Source of the DNA: a virus
Length of the DNA stretch: 33,922 nucleotides
Direction: 5' to 3' (one strand)
Virus record (IMG/VR): IMGVR_UViG_3300031785_000025
Location: 1 to 33,922 of that record
Below the pieces are notes generated by a model. The model saw only the letters and a list, made by a program, of their open reading frames with translations, was not told where the DNA came from and searched no databases. Both the position numbers and the translations under genes were made by a program. Shown here one piece after another: positions 17,548 through 27,543 of the stretch. Within the stretch, counting starts at the first letter, position 1. Every line of letters begins with the position of its first letter.

Positions 17548-20500
17548 TTATCTCAATGCTAGTATTAATGGTGTAACTTCTGCTTGGATTGCCCTACTGA
17601 AATCTCTACCTCTGATTGTTGAAGTTGTTTGGTCGATTGTGATACCTTCACCGATTTTGAAGTTACCAGCTTGGTCGGTACTTGTAAATGGTATTTGAGC
17701 ACCATTGGTAGCAACAACTTCGTTTTCAGGAATAGGAACTCCACCCTGAAAGGGGTTCGCTCTATTTATGTTAACACCTGTACCGACATATTCAAAAGAG
17801 TGTGAGCTGGTTAATATTCTACTGATTCTAAACATTTCAGCAGTTACACCAACTCCAACACTATAAGGTATAAACTGATCAAGTGTTACTGTTGTAAGAC
17901 CAACGGTTGGTGTAGGTTCTGTTGCTTCAGAAACAGTAAAGTATATTGGTTCTGTTACAGCAGTTGCTATTCCTCCTCCACCACCACCGATTGAAATTAC
18001 TAATTCTTCATTAGGTAGATAGTTCCTACCTTCATTAGTAACATCAATTGAAGTAATGGTTCCTGCAACACTAACATTCGCACTACCTTCAGCAGATATT
18101 CCCTCAGGTCCGCCAGGAGATGAAATTGTAACTGCGGGTGGTGCTGCCTGACTGTATCCACTACCACCATTTAATATATTAATTTTTCTCAAAGAACGCA
18201 ACGGTGCAGTAATAATACCACTAGCAGTCGTATCATCATAATCATCAAGATTTATTTTAAAGTATAATGCTTGTCCGTTATATGGTCTTCTGTAATTACC
18301 TATAGTATCTGCAACCCCCGTTAGAGTTGTTGTATCAGAGTCTCCTCCGACTGTTGCTACTGTTGTTATACCTGTAAAATCAATTCTACCAACACCATCA
18401 GCAACTAATCCAAAGTTACCAAAGGAAGAGTTTGAGTTTGTTAAATCGCAAGATCCACCAGTGTTACAAAATATAGCAATATCGCTATTGATAGTGAATA
18501 TAGAAACTAACTGTGCATAAGCATTGTTAGTAATCGAAACACCAATACCATTTTCATTGTATTGAGTAAATGAATCGCAAACCATAGATTTTAGATCCTG
18601 TCCTGGATTTACTGCTCCAGTAAATGCTGATCCCACATGATCTCCATCAATCTTCATACCAATACTATCAGTAATAAAGTTTGTACAGTTTCTAATATAA
18701 GGAGATCTCCATCTACCACTAGGACCTTCATTAGCAGGACCAATATCTAAACATCCTGATCTTGCACTACCAACTCCTGCAGGAGGAGGGAATGCTACAC
18801 AACCACCAGTAATTTTTATTGGTGCCAAATTATCTAATGGATCTTGACTGTATGCAAAGTTTAGATTTTCAACAAGACACCCTCTTCTAACATAGAAGAT
18901 GTCATCATCATTCTGCGGATATATTGTAACCAAACGAAGGTCTTGTCCAGTTACACTAACATCAGTCCTTAAACCAATTGGATTATTTTCTGAATATACA
19001 CCAGATCTTACGTAAATTGTATCTCCTTGTTGTGCAACAGCAGCTGCACCACCAATAGTTAACTTTGCGTCTCCCTCTGTTCTACCACTATTAGCATCAT
19101 TTCCAAACTTGGAAACATAAATTATATTTTTAGAATCTCCACCTCTTGGTGCCCAAACTACTTTACTATCTGGGTAAGTTACTGTTGGTGCTCCTGTAGT
19201 TCCTATTCCAATAATTGTACTGGTAATTCCAACAAGAGTATTAATTGCTGAATATACGTTGGCACATCCCTCTGGATCATGATTACTATTTCTAGCAGAG
19301 TCTGGTAATACTGTCTGATCAATTACTTGTGCAGAGAATAAAGAATATGAATCTGTTCTAGTGTCTGGTAATCTTGTAAGTCCAACACCAACAGTTACGA
19401 TTCCAACTAACGATGTTACAGATGCAACTTGATCCACACGGGACACAGCAGATCCAATAGTAATCTGTGTAAATGTATTCAGTGTTCCAGATACTTTTGC
19501 AACAGTATTATTTCTTATAACATCATTTACAACCGCAAGCATTTGATTGTAACCATATAATACTTCTGTCTCCTCTCCTGCTACAAATCTTCCATCAACA
19601 TAATATCTGGTAGCATCATAAACTCTATCATTACCACTAAATGATAAATTATACATTATGGCATCTAATACTTGTTTTACATCATCAACACAAGCTTGAG
19701 ATCCACCAGTAATATTATGAGATGGATATGTTGCTAATATTCTATCTACTGTTTCTGTGGCAATAAAATCTTTATTAAGTTCAATCAATCTTGAAGATGC
19801 AGCATATTCACTATTGATTGCATCTATCTGATATGATCTTGGATATGGAGCATTATTAATAACATATTTTGCAACCTTAGAGGCATAATCGACTGCTGTT
19901 ACAGTCGCATCTTTAATTGAATAACCACTATCATCTGTACCAGTGATATGCAATAAAGTATTTCCATTATAATAAGATAATCCCGCACCAACACTCTGTT
20001 CATTACCACCTCTTGTTATATCATTAGCAACAGAATATAAAATTGATTTAATATCATCTCTACAGTTTCTATAGTTAGATGTTGTTAGAGAAAAACTAGG
20101 ATTTAGATAATCAGTGCTTGTAATAAATCCAACCGATTCTGCAGCAATAAAATCAGCATTTTGTCTGAGTAATGCAGCTGCATCAAAGAATCTAGGTGCT
20201 ATCAGTCCAGTTGTACCAACACCGACTGATGCAAAAACTGATTTAGGAACTCTTACATCTTCAGCAGTGGTAAATGAATTAAATCCTACATTATTATCAG
20301 AGTCATACACCGCACCCTGATTAAAGTAAACATCTTTATTATTAAACTCTATATCTCTTGATGGTTGATTAGTTCCAAAACCAACTGATCCTATACCAGT
20401 GGTTGTAATTACTGTTCCATTAGGACCAACTTTTAATGTTCCTTCAAGAGTTGAGTCTCCATCTACATTCAATGCAGAATCAAAATCAACATCATTAATA

Positions 20501-21756
20501 ACATTTAATTGATTTTGAAGAGTAGTGTTGTTTGCAACTGTTAAAGTATTCTGCAGAGTGGTTGCACCTGAAACATCAAGTAATTTTTCTAATGCTACAT
20601 CATCTTCTACTGTTAACTTATCTTTGAAAGTTGCAGCAGCACCAACTTCCATTGTACCAAATATAGTTGCTGAAGTTCCAACTTGTATATTTTCTGTAAT
20701 TGATGCACCTTTACCAACAACAATATTTTTTTCAAACGTAGATACACCTACAACTATTAAAGACCCACTTAAAGTAGATCCAGATCCCACAAATAATTGT
20801 TCCTCAAGTTGAGTATTTCCTTCGACTGTTAAAGTATTTTCAAATAATCCTTGACCACTTGACCCAACTGTAAAATCATCAAGTATTGAAGTTATACCAG
20901 TTACTTTTAAAGGAGCATCTATTGTAGAACCTGCACCTGTAGCATTAAATCCATCAGTAAATTCTGATCTCTGGAAGAAACTGGATATACCTAATACAAT
21001 TATATCTCCTTGAAATCTTGAAGTACCTTTAACATGAAGATGATTTTGTGGAAGTGTAAGACCAATACCAATATATGAGTTGGTTACAAGTCCCGCAGGT
21101 CTCTTTTCCCAAAAAGTTCTAATCGCAATATCTGCGATATTTACATTATTTGGGTTTACAGAACCTTCTACTAATTCTTTTAGAGATCCACCACCACTGG
21201 TAATTAAGTTTATACCACGGAATGATGAAGTACCTACAAGAGTTTCTTCATTGTAAACAAAGATACCTTCACTGAATGAGGGTTCAAATTCTACCCATTT
21301 TACACCTTGAGCATCTTTTGTTAGGAATGCTCCTAAAACACCAGGATTATTAGTTGAGTCATATAAGTTGGCACTCAATCTCATGTCGCCAACAACATCC
21401 AATCTTCTTGTTGGGAATAATGTTCCTAATCCTAATCTGCCATCGCTTTCTCTTATTATTAAACTTGCACCCTCTGGGTTTCCGTCTTCTCCACCAACTC
21501 TAAAAACATCAGTAACAGTTAATATTCCTACCTGTAAGTTTTCTAATTCTTGATCAAAATTTACCGCACCTTTAAATGTACTAATACCATTAAAGATGGC
21601 ATTACCTAATACCTTTAACTCTCCAAAATCATTATTATCCCCTTGAAAATCATAATATAATTTACCAAAAACATAAACGTCTTTGTAAAACTTTGCATCC
21701 TCATTCTGGACGGTTGGTTTTCCAATAATAGTTAGATCCTTACCTTCCTCTTCCAC
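17548..21756 (-). CDS. Giant virion structural / fibre protein (1402 aa)
   Basis: The start is GTG at 21754-21756, directly after the TAA of the spike gene, so it relies on coupled translation. The N-terminus has GLGT/GIG-type fibre repeats, then about nine short beta repeats of roughly 18 residues (about 270-440). Next come two related helical domains, each with a (C)xDDIK/DDVK-type motif and a GGN or SGN segment (about 550-800). A pectate-lyase-like beta-helix starts near residue 873 (VSKFGNDANSG) and reaches TNSNSSFGNFGL near 1102, a block also found in the 1759-aa fibre. The end is beta-rich with a GSGY motif. There is no S74 domain. A baseplate-attached fibre or spike is likely. Confidence 0.82.
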   Translation of the reverse strand: MEEEGKDLTIIGKPTVQNEDAKFYKDVYVFGKLYYDFQGDNNDFGELKVLGNAIFNGISTFKGAVNFDQELENLQVGILTVTDVFRVGGEDGNPEGASLIIRESDGRLGLGTLFPTRRLDVVGDMRLSANLYDSTNNPGVLGAFLTKDAQGVKWVEFEPSFSEGIFVYNEETLVGTSSFRGINLITSGGGSLKELVEGSVNPNNVNIADIAIRTFWEKRPAGLVTNSYIGIGLTLPQNHLHVKGTSRFQGDIIVLGISSFFQRSEFTDGFNATGAGSTIDAPLKVTGITSILDDFTVGSSGQGLFENTLTVEGNTQLEEQLFVGSGSTLSGSLIVVGVSTFEKNIVVGKGASITENIQVGTSATIFGTMEVGAAATFKDKLTVEDDVALEKLLDVSGATTLQNTLTVANNTTLQNQLNVINDVDFDSALNVDGDSTLEGTLKVGPNGTVITTTGIGSVGFGTNQPSRDIEFNNKDVYFNQGAVYDSDNNVGFNSFTTAEDVRVPKSVFASVGVGTTGLIAPRFFDAAALLRQNADFIAAESVGFITSTDYLNPSFSLTTSNYRNCRDDIKSILYSVANDITRGGNEQSVGAGLSYYNGNTLLHITGTDDSGYSIKDATVTAVDYASKVAKYVINNAPYPRSYQIDAINSEYAASSRLIELNKDFIATETVDRILATYPSHNITGGSQACVDDVKQVLDAIMYNLSFSGNDRVYDATRYYVDGRFVAGEETEVLYGYNQMLAVVNDVIRNNTVAKVSGTLNTFTQITIGSAVSRVDQVASVTSLVGIVTVGVGLTRLPDTRTDSYSLFSAQVIDQTVLPDSARNSNHDPEGCANVYSAINTLVGITSTIIGIGTTGAPTVTYPDSKVVWAPRGGDSKNIIYVSKFGNDANSGRTEGDAKLTIGGAAAVAQQGDTIYVRSGVYSENNPIGLRTDVSVTGQDLRLVTIYPQNDDDIFYVRRGCLVENLNFAYSQDPLDNLAPIKITGGCVAFPPPAGVGSARSGCLDIGPANEGPSGRWRSPYIRNCTNFITDSIGMKIDGDHVGSAFTGAVNPGQDLKSMVCDSFTQYNENGIGVSITNNAYAQLVSIFTINSDIAIFCNTGGSCDLTNSNSSFGNFGLVADGVGRIDFTGITTVATVGGDSDTTTLTGVADTIGNYRRPYNGQALYFKINLDDYDDTTASGIITAPLRSLRKINILNGGSGYSQAAPPAVTISSPGGPEGISAEGSANVSVAGTITSIDVTNEGRNYLPNEELVISIGGGGGGIATAVTEPIYFTVSEATEPTPTVGLTTVTLDQFIPYSVGVGVTAEMFRISRILTSSHSFEYVGTGVNINRANPFQGGVPIPENEVVATNGAQIPFTSTDQAGNFKIGEGITIDQTTSTIRGRDFSRAIQAEVTPLILALR

Positions 21757-22476
21757 TTATCCAAAACCTCCTAATAGATTCTTTATCTGACTAGAACCAA
21801 GTTGACCTTTTAATTGATTTTGAAGAGCACCTGTATCAATCTTATCTAAGTTACCTGCTATATCAAGATCTGCTATTTGAGATTCAAGTTTACCTGCAAA
21901 GGTATTTCCTACATTAGCAAGTTCTGGTAATGCTCCACCTAACTTATCTGCTAAGAAATCAGGACCAACAAAACTACCTTCAAAGGCATTTTTAGCAAAG
22001 TCTATACCCATTGTTCGAGGAAGATTACCTAACTTAGCAGATACAGTAGCCTTCAATCCACCTATATCTACCTTTCCACCTCTTGCCACTAAATTTATAT
22101 TTTTTCCTTTAATATCAACATCATTATCTGCATCTATAAGAATATTAGGTGCTTTGATTTTAACCTGTCCATTACCATTTGCTGTGATAAGAATACCACC
22201 TTTTAATGAAGTTATGGTTATATCTTGGTCTTTTTCATTTTCATTATTTGCACCCGCAGCAATATCTATTTTTCTATCACTATGTAAACTAAGTGTTCCA
22301 TCATTAGATTGGAACAGACTTGACTTATCTCCATCATCATCTGTACCGTAAATCAACCATGATAAGTTTCCATTGTTTCCCATCTTAGGATTATTTGCAT
22401 CTATCCTAAAATCTGGACCCAGAGATATAAACCTTCGTCTATCCCAATTACATGTCTCGGTTGGTCTTTCAGACAT
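21757..22476 (-). CDS. Baseplate spike protein, gp5 C-terminal beta-helix-like
   Basis: This 239-aa protein has alternating beta strands of the form I-x-I-x-A/D between residues about 68 and 142 (for example ITITSLKGGILITANGNG and VDIKGKNINLVARGGK). This pattern is typical of the triple-stranded beta-helix of T4 gp5C and VgrG spikes, which pierces the host outer membrane. The first 65 residues may be the attachment domain; the C-terminal 90 residues are Leu/Gly-rich. Its ATG overlaps the stop of the gp5-like gene (TAATG). In T4 this needle is part of gp5; here it appears as a separate gene. Confidence 0.7.
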   Translation of the reverse strand: MSERPTETCNWDRRRFISLGPDFRIDANNPKMGNNGNLSWLIYGTDDDGDKSSLFQSNDGTLSLHSDRKIDIAAGANNENEKDQDITITSLKGGILITANGNGQVKIKAPNILIDADNDVDIKGKNINLVARGGKVDIGGLKATVSAKLGNLPRTMGIDFAKNAFEGSFVGPDFLADKLGGALPELANVGNTFAGKLESQIADLDIAGNLDKIDTGALQNQLKGQLGSSQIKNLLGGFG

Positions 22477-24851
22477 TAGTATCCTCCTCCGTACGATCCA
22501 CCACCTGATCCCGAAGACCCGCTATCACTAGAAGTGTTATCAGAAATAGGAGGGTCACTCTGTCCAGTCGTTTGTTGATTTGGTGTATCAGTTGTTCCAG
22601 TTGTAGGAGGAGTACTTGTAGTAGTTTGGGTTGTGGTGTCGGAAACATTTGTCTGCATAGATGGTTGAGATACTGTCATTGTAGACGCAATACTAACTCG
22701 CGTTCCAAAACTTTGTTCTGGAGTATCATATATGATTTCATGAGGTGAGGTTGTATGTGCAATACCAACCATTTTTACACCTCTTGTTGGATGAACATGG
22801 TAAGGACCGTAATATGGTTGTCCTTTTACATAACCAACTAAATTATTCTCTTCTGGATCAATACAATCAATAACTTGTTTGACCTCTCCTGTTGGTTTTG
22901 GAGGTCCTAAAACTGGTCTAATTAATGCACCACTTCCAGTATCACTCTTAATTGTAATTTGCGGTAGAAGAGTAGTTATATTGATATTTAGTGGTTTAAC
23001 AGAAACAATACTTCCCTTATCAATAACAAGTTGATATTGGTTTCCAAACTGATCTGTTGCTGTATCATTTTCTGAATATCCTAGACCTGCGTTATCCACC
23101 ACTGTATCAACAACACCAAAATCTTCTATTTCTCCTGGTGGATATCCTTCTCCTTCAGATACAACATAAAGACCTACAACTTCGCCATTTTTAATTAATG
23201 CCCTACCAATTGCACCATATCCTTGATCACAATCATCTACAATTTCAACAAAAGGAGGAAACTCATATTTAACACCAGGACTAGTAACTCTTAAACCAAT
23301 AAGACTAGCAGTAGTATCTGGAAGACCTAATTCTCCACTTAAATTTCCCATTATAGCTTCTCCTGCAGCTCCAAATCCATTACCACCAAATATTCTTACC
23401 TTTGGTTTACCACAACCTGTTCTCTTTCCTCCAAAACATTCCCCAAGAGGATCGTTGAAATCTTTATTAAAATTAGGAATATCTAAACCTAAATCTAATG
23501 AACTTTCAAGTCCTTCTGCTGTTTGTACAAAACTGTTTGCAGCATCTAATACATCATCTAAACCACTTAATGCAGAATTAGCAATACCTCCACCTATCTT
23601 AAATGCTCCACTTATACCAGTACACTTATCAATACTTGCACCACAATCAAACAATGAACCTACACCACTAATCATATCTACTTTACTTCTAATCTGTGAA
23701 GAAATATCATATCCACTAGACAATACCTTACTTATACTTCCAAGAGGACCTGCTAAAGTATCTCCAATACTATCAACTATATTATTTAAAAGTGCTCCTG
23801 TGAATTGATCTGCCATACATTGTGGAAACCCAAGAACATCATCAAATGAATCCATCATAGATTTTAACATCTTTTCAGTTGTTGCTGCTAAACCACCTGC
23901 AACATTACCAACCATACATTCAAGATCTCTTTGAATAGCACCAACTGGACTAACCATAGCTTTCTGTGCTGCTACACCTGCAAGGTGTGCTGCTACAGGA
24001 TTTTGAGTCAACGACAACACATTATTAAAAACACCTTTATATAATACTTGCAAACCTTGTTGTACCTGTCCTGTTAAATCTCCAACAACATTCTCACTAA
24101 TATCTCCAACTAAACCATTAACTCCCGTTGTTATGGTTTTACTTGTATCTTTTATTAATTGATCTATTTTTCCAACTTGTCCCTCACCCATTTGTGAAAG
24201 TTTTTTGAAATCTTTTACAAAATTATTAACAGTTGCTGTTACTTTATTTGTGCTTGAATCTTTACAGGCACTAGGAACAGTGACCTCTTTACCAATATTA
24301 TTACTTATGGTTACAGTCCCTCTGCCCTCCGCATTTTCAGCATCTGTATTGATTGGACTTGCTTGACTATCAGTTGTTTCTTGATTTGATTCATCTGTTA
24401 CGATAGCCTTGTTCTGATCATATTTCTCTTTTGGTATCTCATCAGTAAAACCTGTGAATGGTTTAAACGCACCACTATAAGCTGCAAATGCATCACTAGA
24501 TGCTTTTGTTCTACCAAAACTTGCAATGATTGCAGGAACTTGGGCATCATCTCCATCTAAGAAAAATCCTAATACAATTTCTCCAGGTTCAATATATATT
24601 GACTGTGCCTGATTCTTTGCTCCTGTTCCCGCAGTTGGAGGTAATAATACAATTGCCAAAGGTAAATCTACATCTGGTAACTTTTTCTCATCAGGATGAT
24701 AACCCATTATCCTGACTCTTCTCTTAAGACCCCAGTTTTTGTTAACGTTGAAATTTACTTTATGATTAGGAGCTGGAGGAACTTGTCCTATCCACCATCT
24801 AAAACCATCTTTTCCGAGAAAATTTGTCTTTATATTATTTGAATCATCCAT
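22476..24851 (-). CDS. gp5: Baseplate hub protein gp5-like, without lysozyme domain
   Basis: This 791-aa protein starts with a gp5-type OB fold (residues about 15-140): FRWWIGQVPPAP, RVRIMGYHPDEK, GEIVLGFFLDGDDAQVPAIIASFG and then FTGFTDEIP, which matches the layout of T4 gp5N. The T4 lysozyme domain with its Glu-Asp-Thr triad is not seen. Residues 150-470 are a long helical segment rich in Ala, Gly and Val. Residues about 500-650 hold GxGY beta repeats, and a PYHVHP motif lies at 683-688 before HTTSPH. The last 60 residues are Thr/Ser/Gly-rich. Position between gp27 and the spike gene, with TAATG overlaps on both sides, supports the hub role. Confidence 0.8.
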   Translation of the reverse strand: MDDSNNIKTNFLGKDGFRWWIGQVPPAPNHKVNFNVNKNWGLKRRVRIMGYHPDEKKLPDVDLPLAIVLLPPTAGTGAKNQAQSIYIEPGEIVLGFFLDGDDAQVPAIIASFGRTKASSDAFAAYSGAFKPFTGFTDEIPKEKYDQNKAIVTDESNQETTDSQASPINTDAENAEGRGTVTISNNIGKEVTVPSACKDSSTNKVTATVNNFVKDFKKLSQMGEGQVGKIDQLIKDTSKTITTGVNGLVGDISENVVGDLTGQVQQGLQVLYKGVFNNVLSLTQNPVAAHLAGVAAQKAMVSPVGAIQRDLECMVGNVAGGLAATTEKMLKSMMDSFDDVLGFPQCMADQFTGALLNNIVDSIGDTLAGPLGSISKVLSSGYDISSQIRSKVDMISGVGSLFDCGASIDKCTGISGAFKIGGGIANSALSGLDDVLDAANSFVQTAEGLESSLDLGLDIPNFNKDFNDPLGECFGGKRTGCGKPKVRIFGGNGFGAAGEAIMGNLSGELGLPDTTASLIGLRVTSPGVKYEFPPFVEIVDDCDQGYGAIGRALIKNGEVVGLYVVSEGEGYPPGEIEDFGVVDTVVDNAGLGYSENDTATDQFGNQYQLVIDKGSIVSVKPLNINITTLLPQITIKSDTGSGALIRPVLGPPKPTGEVKQVIDCIDPEENNLVGYVKGQPYYGPYHVHPTRGVKMVGIAHTTSPHEIIYDTPEQSFGTRVSIASTMTVSQPSMQTNVSDTTTQTTTSTPPTTGTTDTPNQQTTGQSDPPISDNTSSDSGSSGSGGGSYGGGY

Positions 24852-26302
24852 TAATCTACATCCTGTGACTGTTGTTGCTCTCTATCAGGATTATCTCCTG
24901 CAAAATCTTTCAGAACTTTCATAACTGTGTATGATTTTTCTAGATCGTAATGATGACATAACTCTTTGATTATATAAACACCAGACTGTTTACTATCTAT
25001 GGCATCTCCAATTGATGGAGATGTGGTCATTGGAGGAAATTCACATTCAATACACATTCCTGCCTCTAAATTTGAATTAAGAGGTATCGTTATATCTAAT
25101 ACATTTGTAAACAACGTATTATATCTTGTAACAGATTGCATTTGAAATTTCAACGGATTAGATTTTTTGAGATGATTTGTATCTTTCCTTGCTAATACTC
25201 CAATATCAAGTACTCCAGTTAGTGATCTGGTTGCAGTATCTTCGATAGTGTCATCAGAACCTGTCTTAGTATCAGGATCAAGTTTTAGTGGATACCTCGT
25301 AGGATCCTCAGAACCCATCAAAGACATGTTATCTTTTTTTATCTCATCTTTTCTTTTATATTGAAGTGTTTCAAATTCAAAGTTATATGGATTGAAATAC
25401 ATACCAGTACTTGAATAAGTTCCTAATTTTAAATTTTTTACAATATCATTATTTTGTTGTATAGAAAATTTTAATATCTTAAAATCAGCATTTACGGGTC
25501 TATCTTCAGAATCAAATCCTTGTGTTGCTTCTCCATAGTAAAATGGTGGTGCTTTTAGTTTTTCACCAGATTCATCTGTAACTCTGTAAGTTTCTTGTCT
25601 CATCAAAGTATCAACAGATTTAAATTTATAACCAGTCTTAGTTTGATAAAATAAAAATCCTGCACTTCCACCACCCGTTGAAACAGAAACAGATTTCTTT
25701 GCTAACCATACTATTGTAGGAAATGGTTTTTTTAAATTTCCAATAAACCCATATGAATTTGCTGCCACTTCAACCTCGAAACGATCTTTCTCTACACCAA
25801 GAGTATCTGTTAAAATATTTTCAACACTAGAACTAATATTCTGATCTGGAGAATATTTTTTATAACACCTAACAGTTTCATTAACTATTGCTTCCCTAGA
25901 GGTCAAGTTAATAGTGAACATTTCTCTTTTAGAGTCTCTAACGACACCTGTAACACCAGTTACATACATATAATCTTGTACTTTTTCAGAAAAATCTAAT
26001 GGAATATTAGTCTCAACATTTGCTCCAATTTTTATCCTGCATATTTCTCCACCTCTAATAGGTAAACCCTGATAAAGTGCTTTTAATTTATCATCTGTGC
26101 TTTCTGTATCTTCCTCATCTTCTGTAACAACTTGAGCTTCATTAATTACTAATACCTTTAAGGTAACACATGGGGAAAATATATCTTCATAATAATCAAC
26201 AGCAGCGATAAACGGAGTCAAATCAAAAGGTTTTTCGCCCTCTTTTCTTCTGTCCGAATGTATCAAAAATTCTTCTATTATACACTGATTAGTTGCTGAC
26301 AT
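24851..26302 (-). CDS. gp27: Baseplate hub subunit gp27-like
   Basis: This 483-aa protein fits the trimeric gp27 hub that joins the tail tube to the gp5 spike. The N-terminal part contains IEEFLIHSDRR, then PFIAAVDYYEDIFSPCVTLKV and LPIRGGEICRIKIG. This is followed by a region typical of tail-tube-like hub domains (YMYVTGVTGVVRDSKREMFTI) and ends with ECEFPP and GVYIIKELCHHYD, where hub proteins have their last tube-like strands. It is longer than T4 gp27 (391 aa). It lies directly upstream of gp5 with a TAATG overlap. The identity rests on pattern and synteny. Confidence 0.75.
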   Translation of the reverse strand: MSATNQCIIEEFLIHSDRRKEGEKPFDLTPFIAAVDYYEDIFSPCVTLKVLVINEAQVVTEDEEDTESTDDKLKALYQGLPIRGGEICRIKIGANVETNIPLDFSEKVQDYMYVTGVTGVVRDSKREMFTINLTSREAIVNETVRCYKKYSPDQNISSSVENILTDTLGVEKDRFEVEVAANSYGFIGNLKKPFPTIVWLAKKSVSVSTGGGSAGFLFYQTKTGYKFKSVDTLMRQETYRVTDESGEKLKAPPFYYGEATQGFDSEDRPVNADFKILKFSIQQNNDIVKNLKLGTYSSTGMYFNPYNFEFETLQYKRKDEIKKDNMSLMGSEDPTRYPLKLDPDTKTGSDDTIEDTATRSLTGVLDIGVLARKDTNHLKKSNPLKFQMQSVTRYNTLFTNVLDITIPLNSNLEAGMCIECEFPPMTTSPSIGDAIDSKQSGVYIIKELCHHYDLEKSYTVMKVLKDFAGDNPDREQQQSQDVD

Positions 26303-26307
26303 GGTTC

Positions 26308-27543
26308 TTAATTAAGTACCTCCAATGCTTCTTTCTCTTTAAGTAACTTGTAATCATCACCTCTATTATACTTTTTCAAATCCAGAGAATACTGTTTAGA
26401 ACCAGACCTCGTATTTGCATAATCTGATCTTTGTGGTGGAGCAATAACAGTTATTGTTTCCGAAACATTCTTTGGAGTTATTTTATCAAGATTGAGTTTA
26501 TTTTTTCCCTCTATTGTCAATTTGTCGTTTTTTATCTTTTCCCCTGCATTATTAACCTGTTGATTAACCTTACCTACCATGTTATTTTGTTTCTTTTCTA
26601 AGTTATTCTCATCACTTGTGCTTGAATAGTTTTTTCTATATTTAACTTCAGTAGGATCTATACCAAATTTTTCAAGAGCAGCACTAATCTCCTCTTTAGT
26701 ATCATACTCTGAAGGATTTTTCTGAACCTCATTCTTAATCATTTCGTATAATCCAGGTCCAAACTTAGAAACAACAAGATCTTTATTATCATCTAATACA
26801 ACCAATGGATCAACTTTTACACTACTACTACCACTACTTGATGTTTCGTCATCACCCTCTTTATCCTCTTTATTATTTTTATCATCACTTTCTCCCCCTT
26901 CAAACTCCTTATCAAGTTCTTTGCTCTTTTCTGGATTCTCAAAAACTTCCTCTGCACCAGTAATAGCACCACTTAATTTTTGCCAACCTAATTCTACATC
27001 AGAAAATGCTTCTTTTAATCTTCCCGACTGATCTGTAAAATCAAATTCTAATATATTTTTTCCAAACGCAAGAACTGTTTTAGCTATACCTTTTACAACA
27101 TCAATACTTCCCGTAACAAAATCTCCTATTCCCTTCCAAACTTCTTGGATTTTCTTTATTGCTTTTTCAACTGTATCTTTAATATTATCAATATTTTTAA
27201 ATAACCAAGCACCCGCAAGGAGTCCAACTATTTTTAACACACTACCAAAAAGATTTCTACCAGTTTTTACAATAGATTCTTTAATATTAGAGAATGCTGA
27301 GACATTAGGTTTTTCTAGTCTTTCTTCTTCTGCTTCTTTTTGTCTTAGATCTTTTTGTTTTAATCTATTCTCTTTAAGAATCTCTAAACGTTTTCTTTTC
27401 AATTCATTTTCTTTTTGTAATGCTGTTTTTATTCCAATAGCAGATTTGGACATTGATTTAATACTATTTTTTAAACCACGAAACTTAGACCTCATAGAAT
27501 CTATGGGAGACTTTTTTCCTGGTGGTAATGCTGCTACTGCCAT
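26308..27543 (-). CDS. Tape-measure-like tail protein, second part
   Basis: This 411-aa protein begins with a basic segment, then a long charged coiled coil (residues about 40-78), a hydrophobic stretch at about 99-117 (LFGSVLKIVGLLAGAWLF), amphipathic helices to about 200, a very acidic low-complexity region (about 210-245) and a basic C-terminus. No enzyme motif is present. Helical, coiled-coil and hydrophobic segments between the tail-assembly chaperone and gp27 fit a tape measure or an inner hub component (the place of gp29 or gp28 in T4). It overlaps the preceding gene by TAATG. Confidence 0.6.
   Translation of the reverse strand: MAVAALPPGKKSPIDSMRSKFRGLKNSIKSMSKSAIGIKTALQKENELKRKRLEILKENRLKQKDLRQKEAEEERLEKPNVSAFSNIKESIVKTGRNLFGSVLKIVGLLAGAWLFKNIDNIKDTVEKAIKKIQEVWKGIGDFVTGSIDVVKGIAKTVLAFGKNILEFDFTDQSGRLKEAFSDVELGWQKLSGAITGAEEVFENPEKSKELDKEFEGGESDDKNNKEDKEGDDETSSSGSSSVKVDPLVVLDDNKDLVVSKFGPGLYEMIKNEVQKNPSEYDTKEEISAALEKFGIDPTEVKYRKNYSSTSDENNLEKKQNNMVGKVNQQVNNAGEKIKNDKLTIEGKNKLNLDKITPKNVSETITVIAPPQRSDYANTRSGSKQYSLDLKKYNRGDDYKLLKEKEALEVLN

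Noticed and set aside
23455-23808. 117-aa plus-strand frame opposite gp5
   Set aside because: It is a low-complexity antisense shadow without a start signal.
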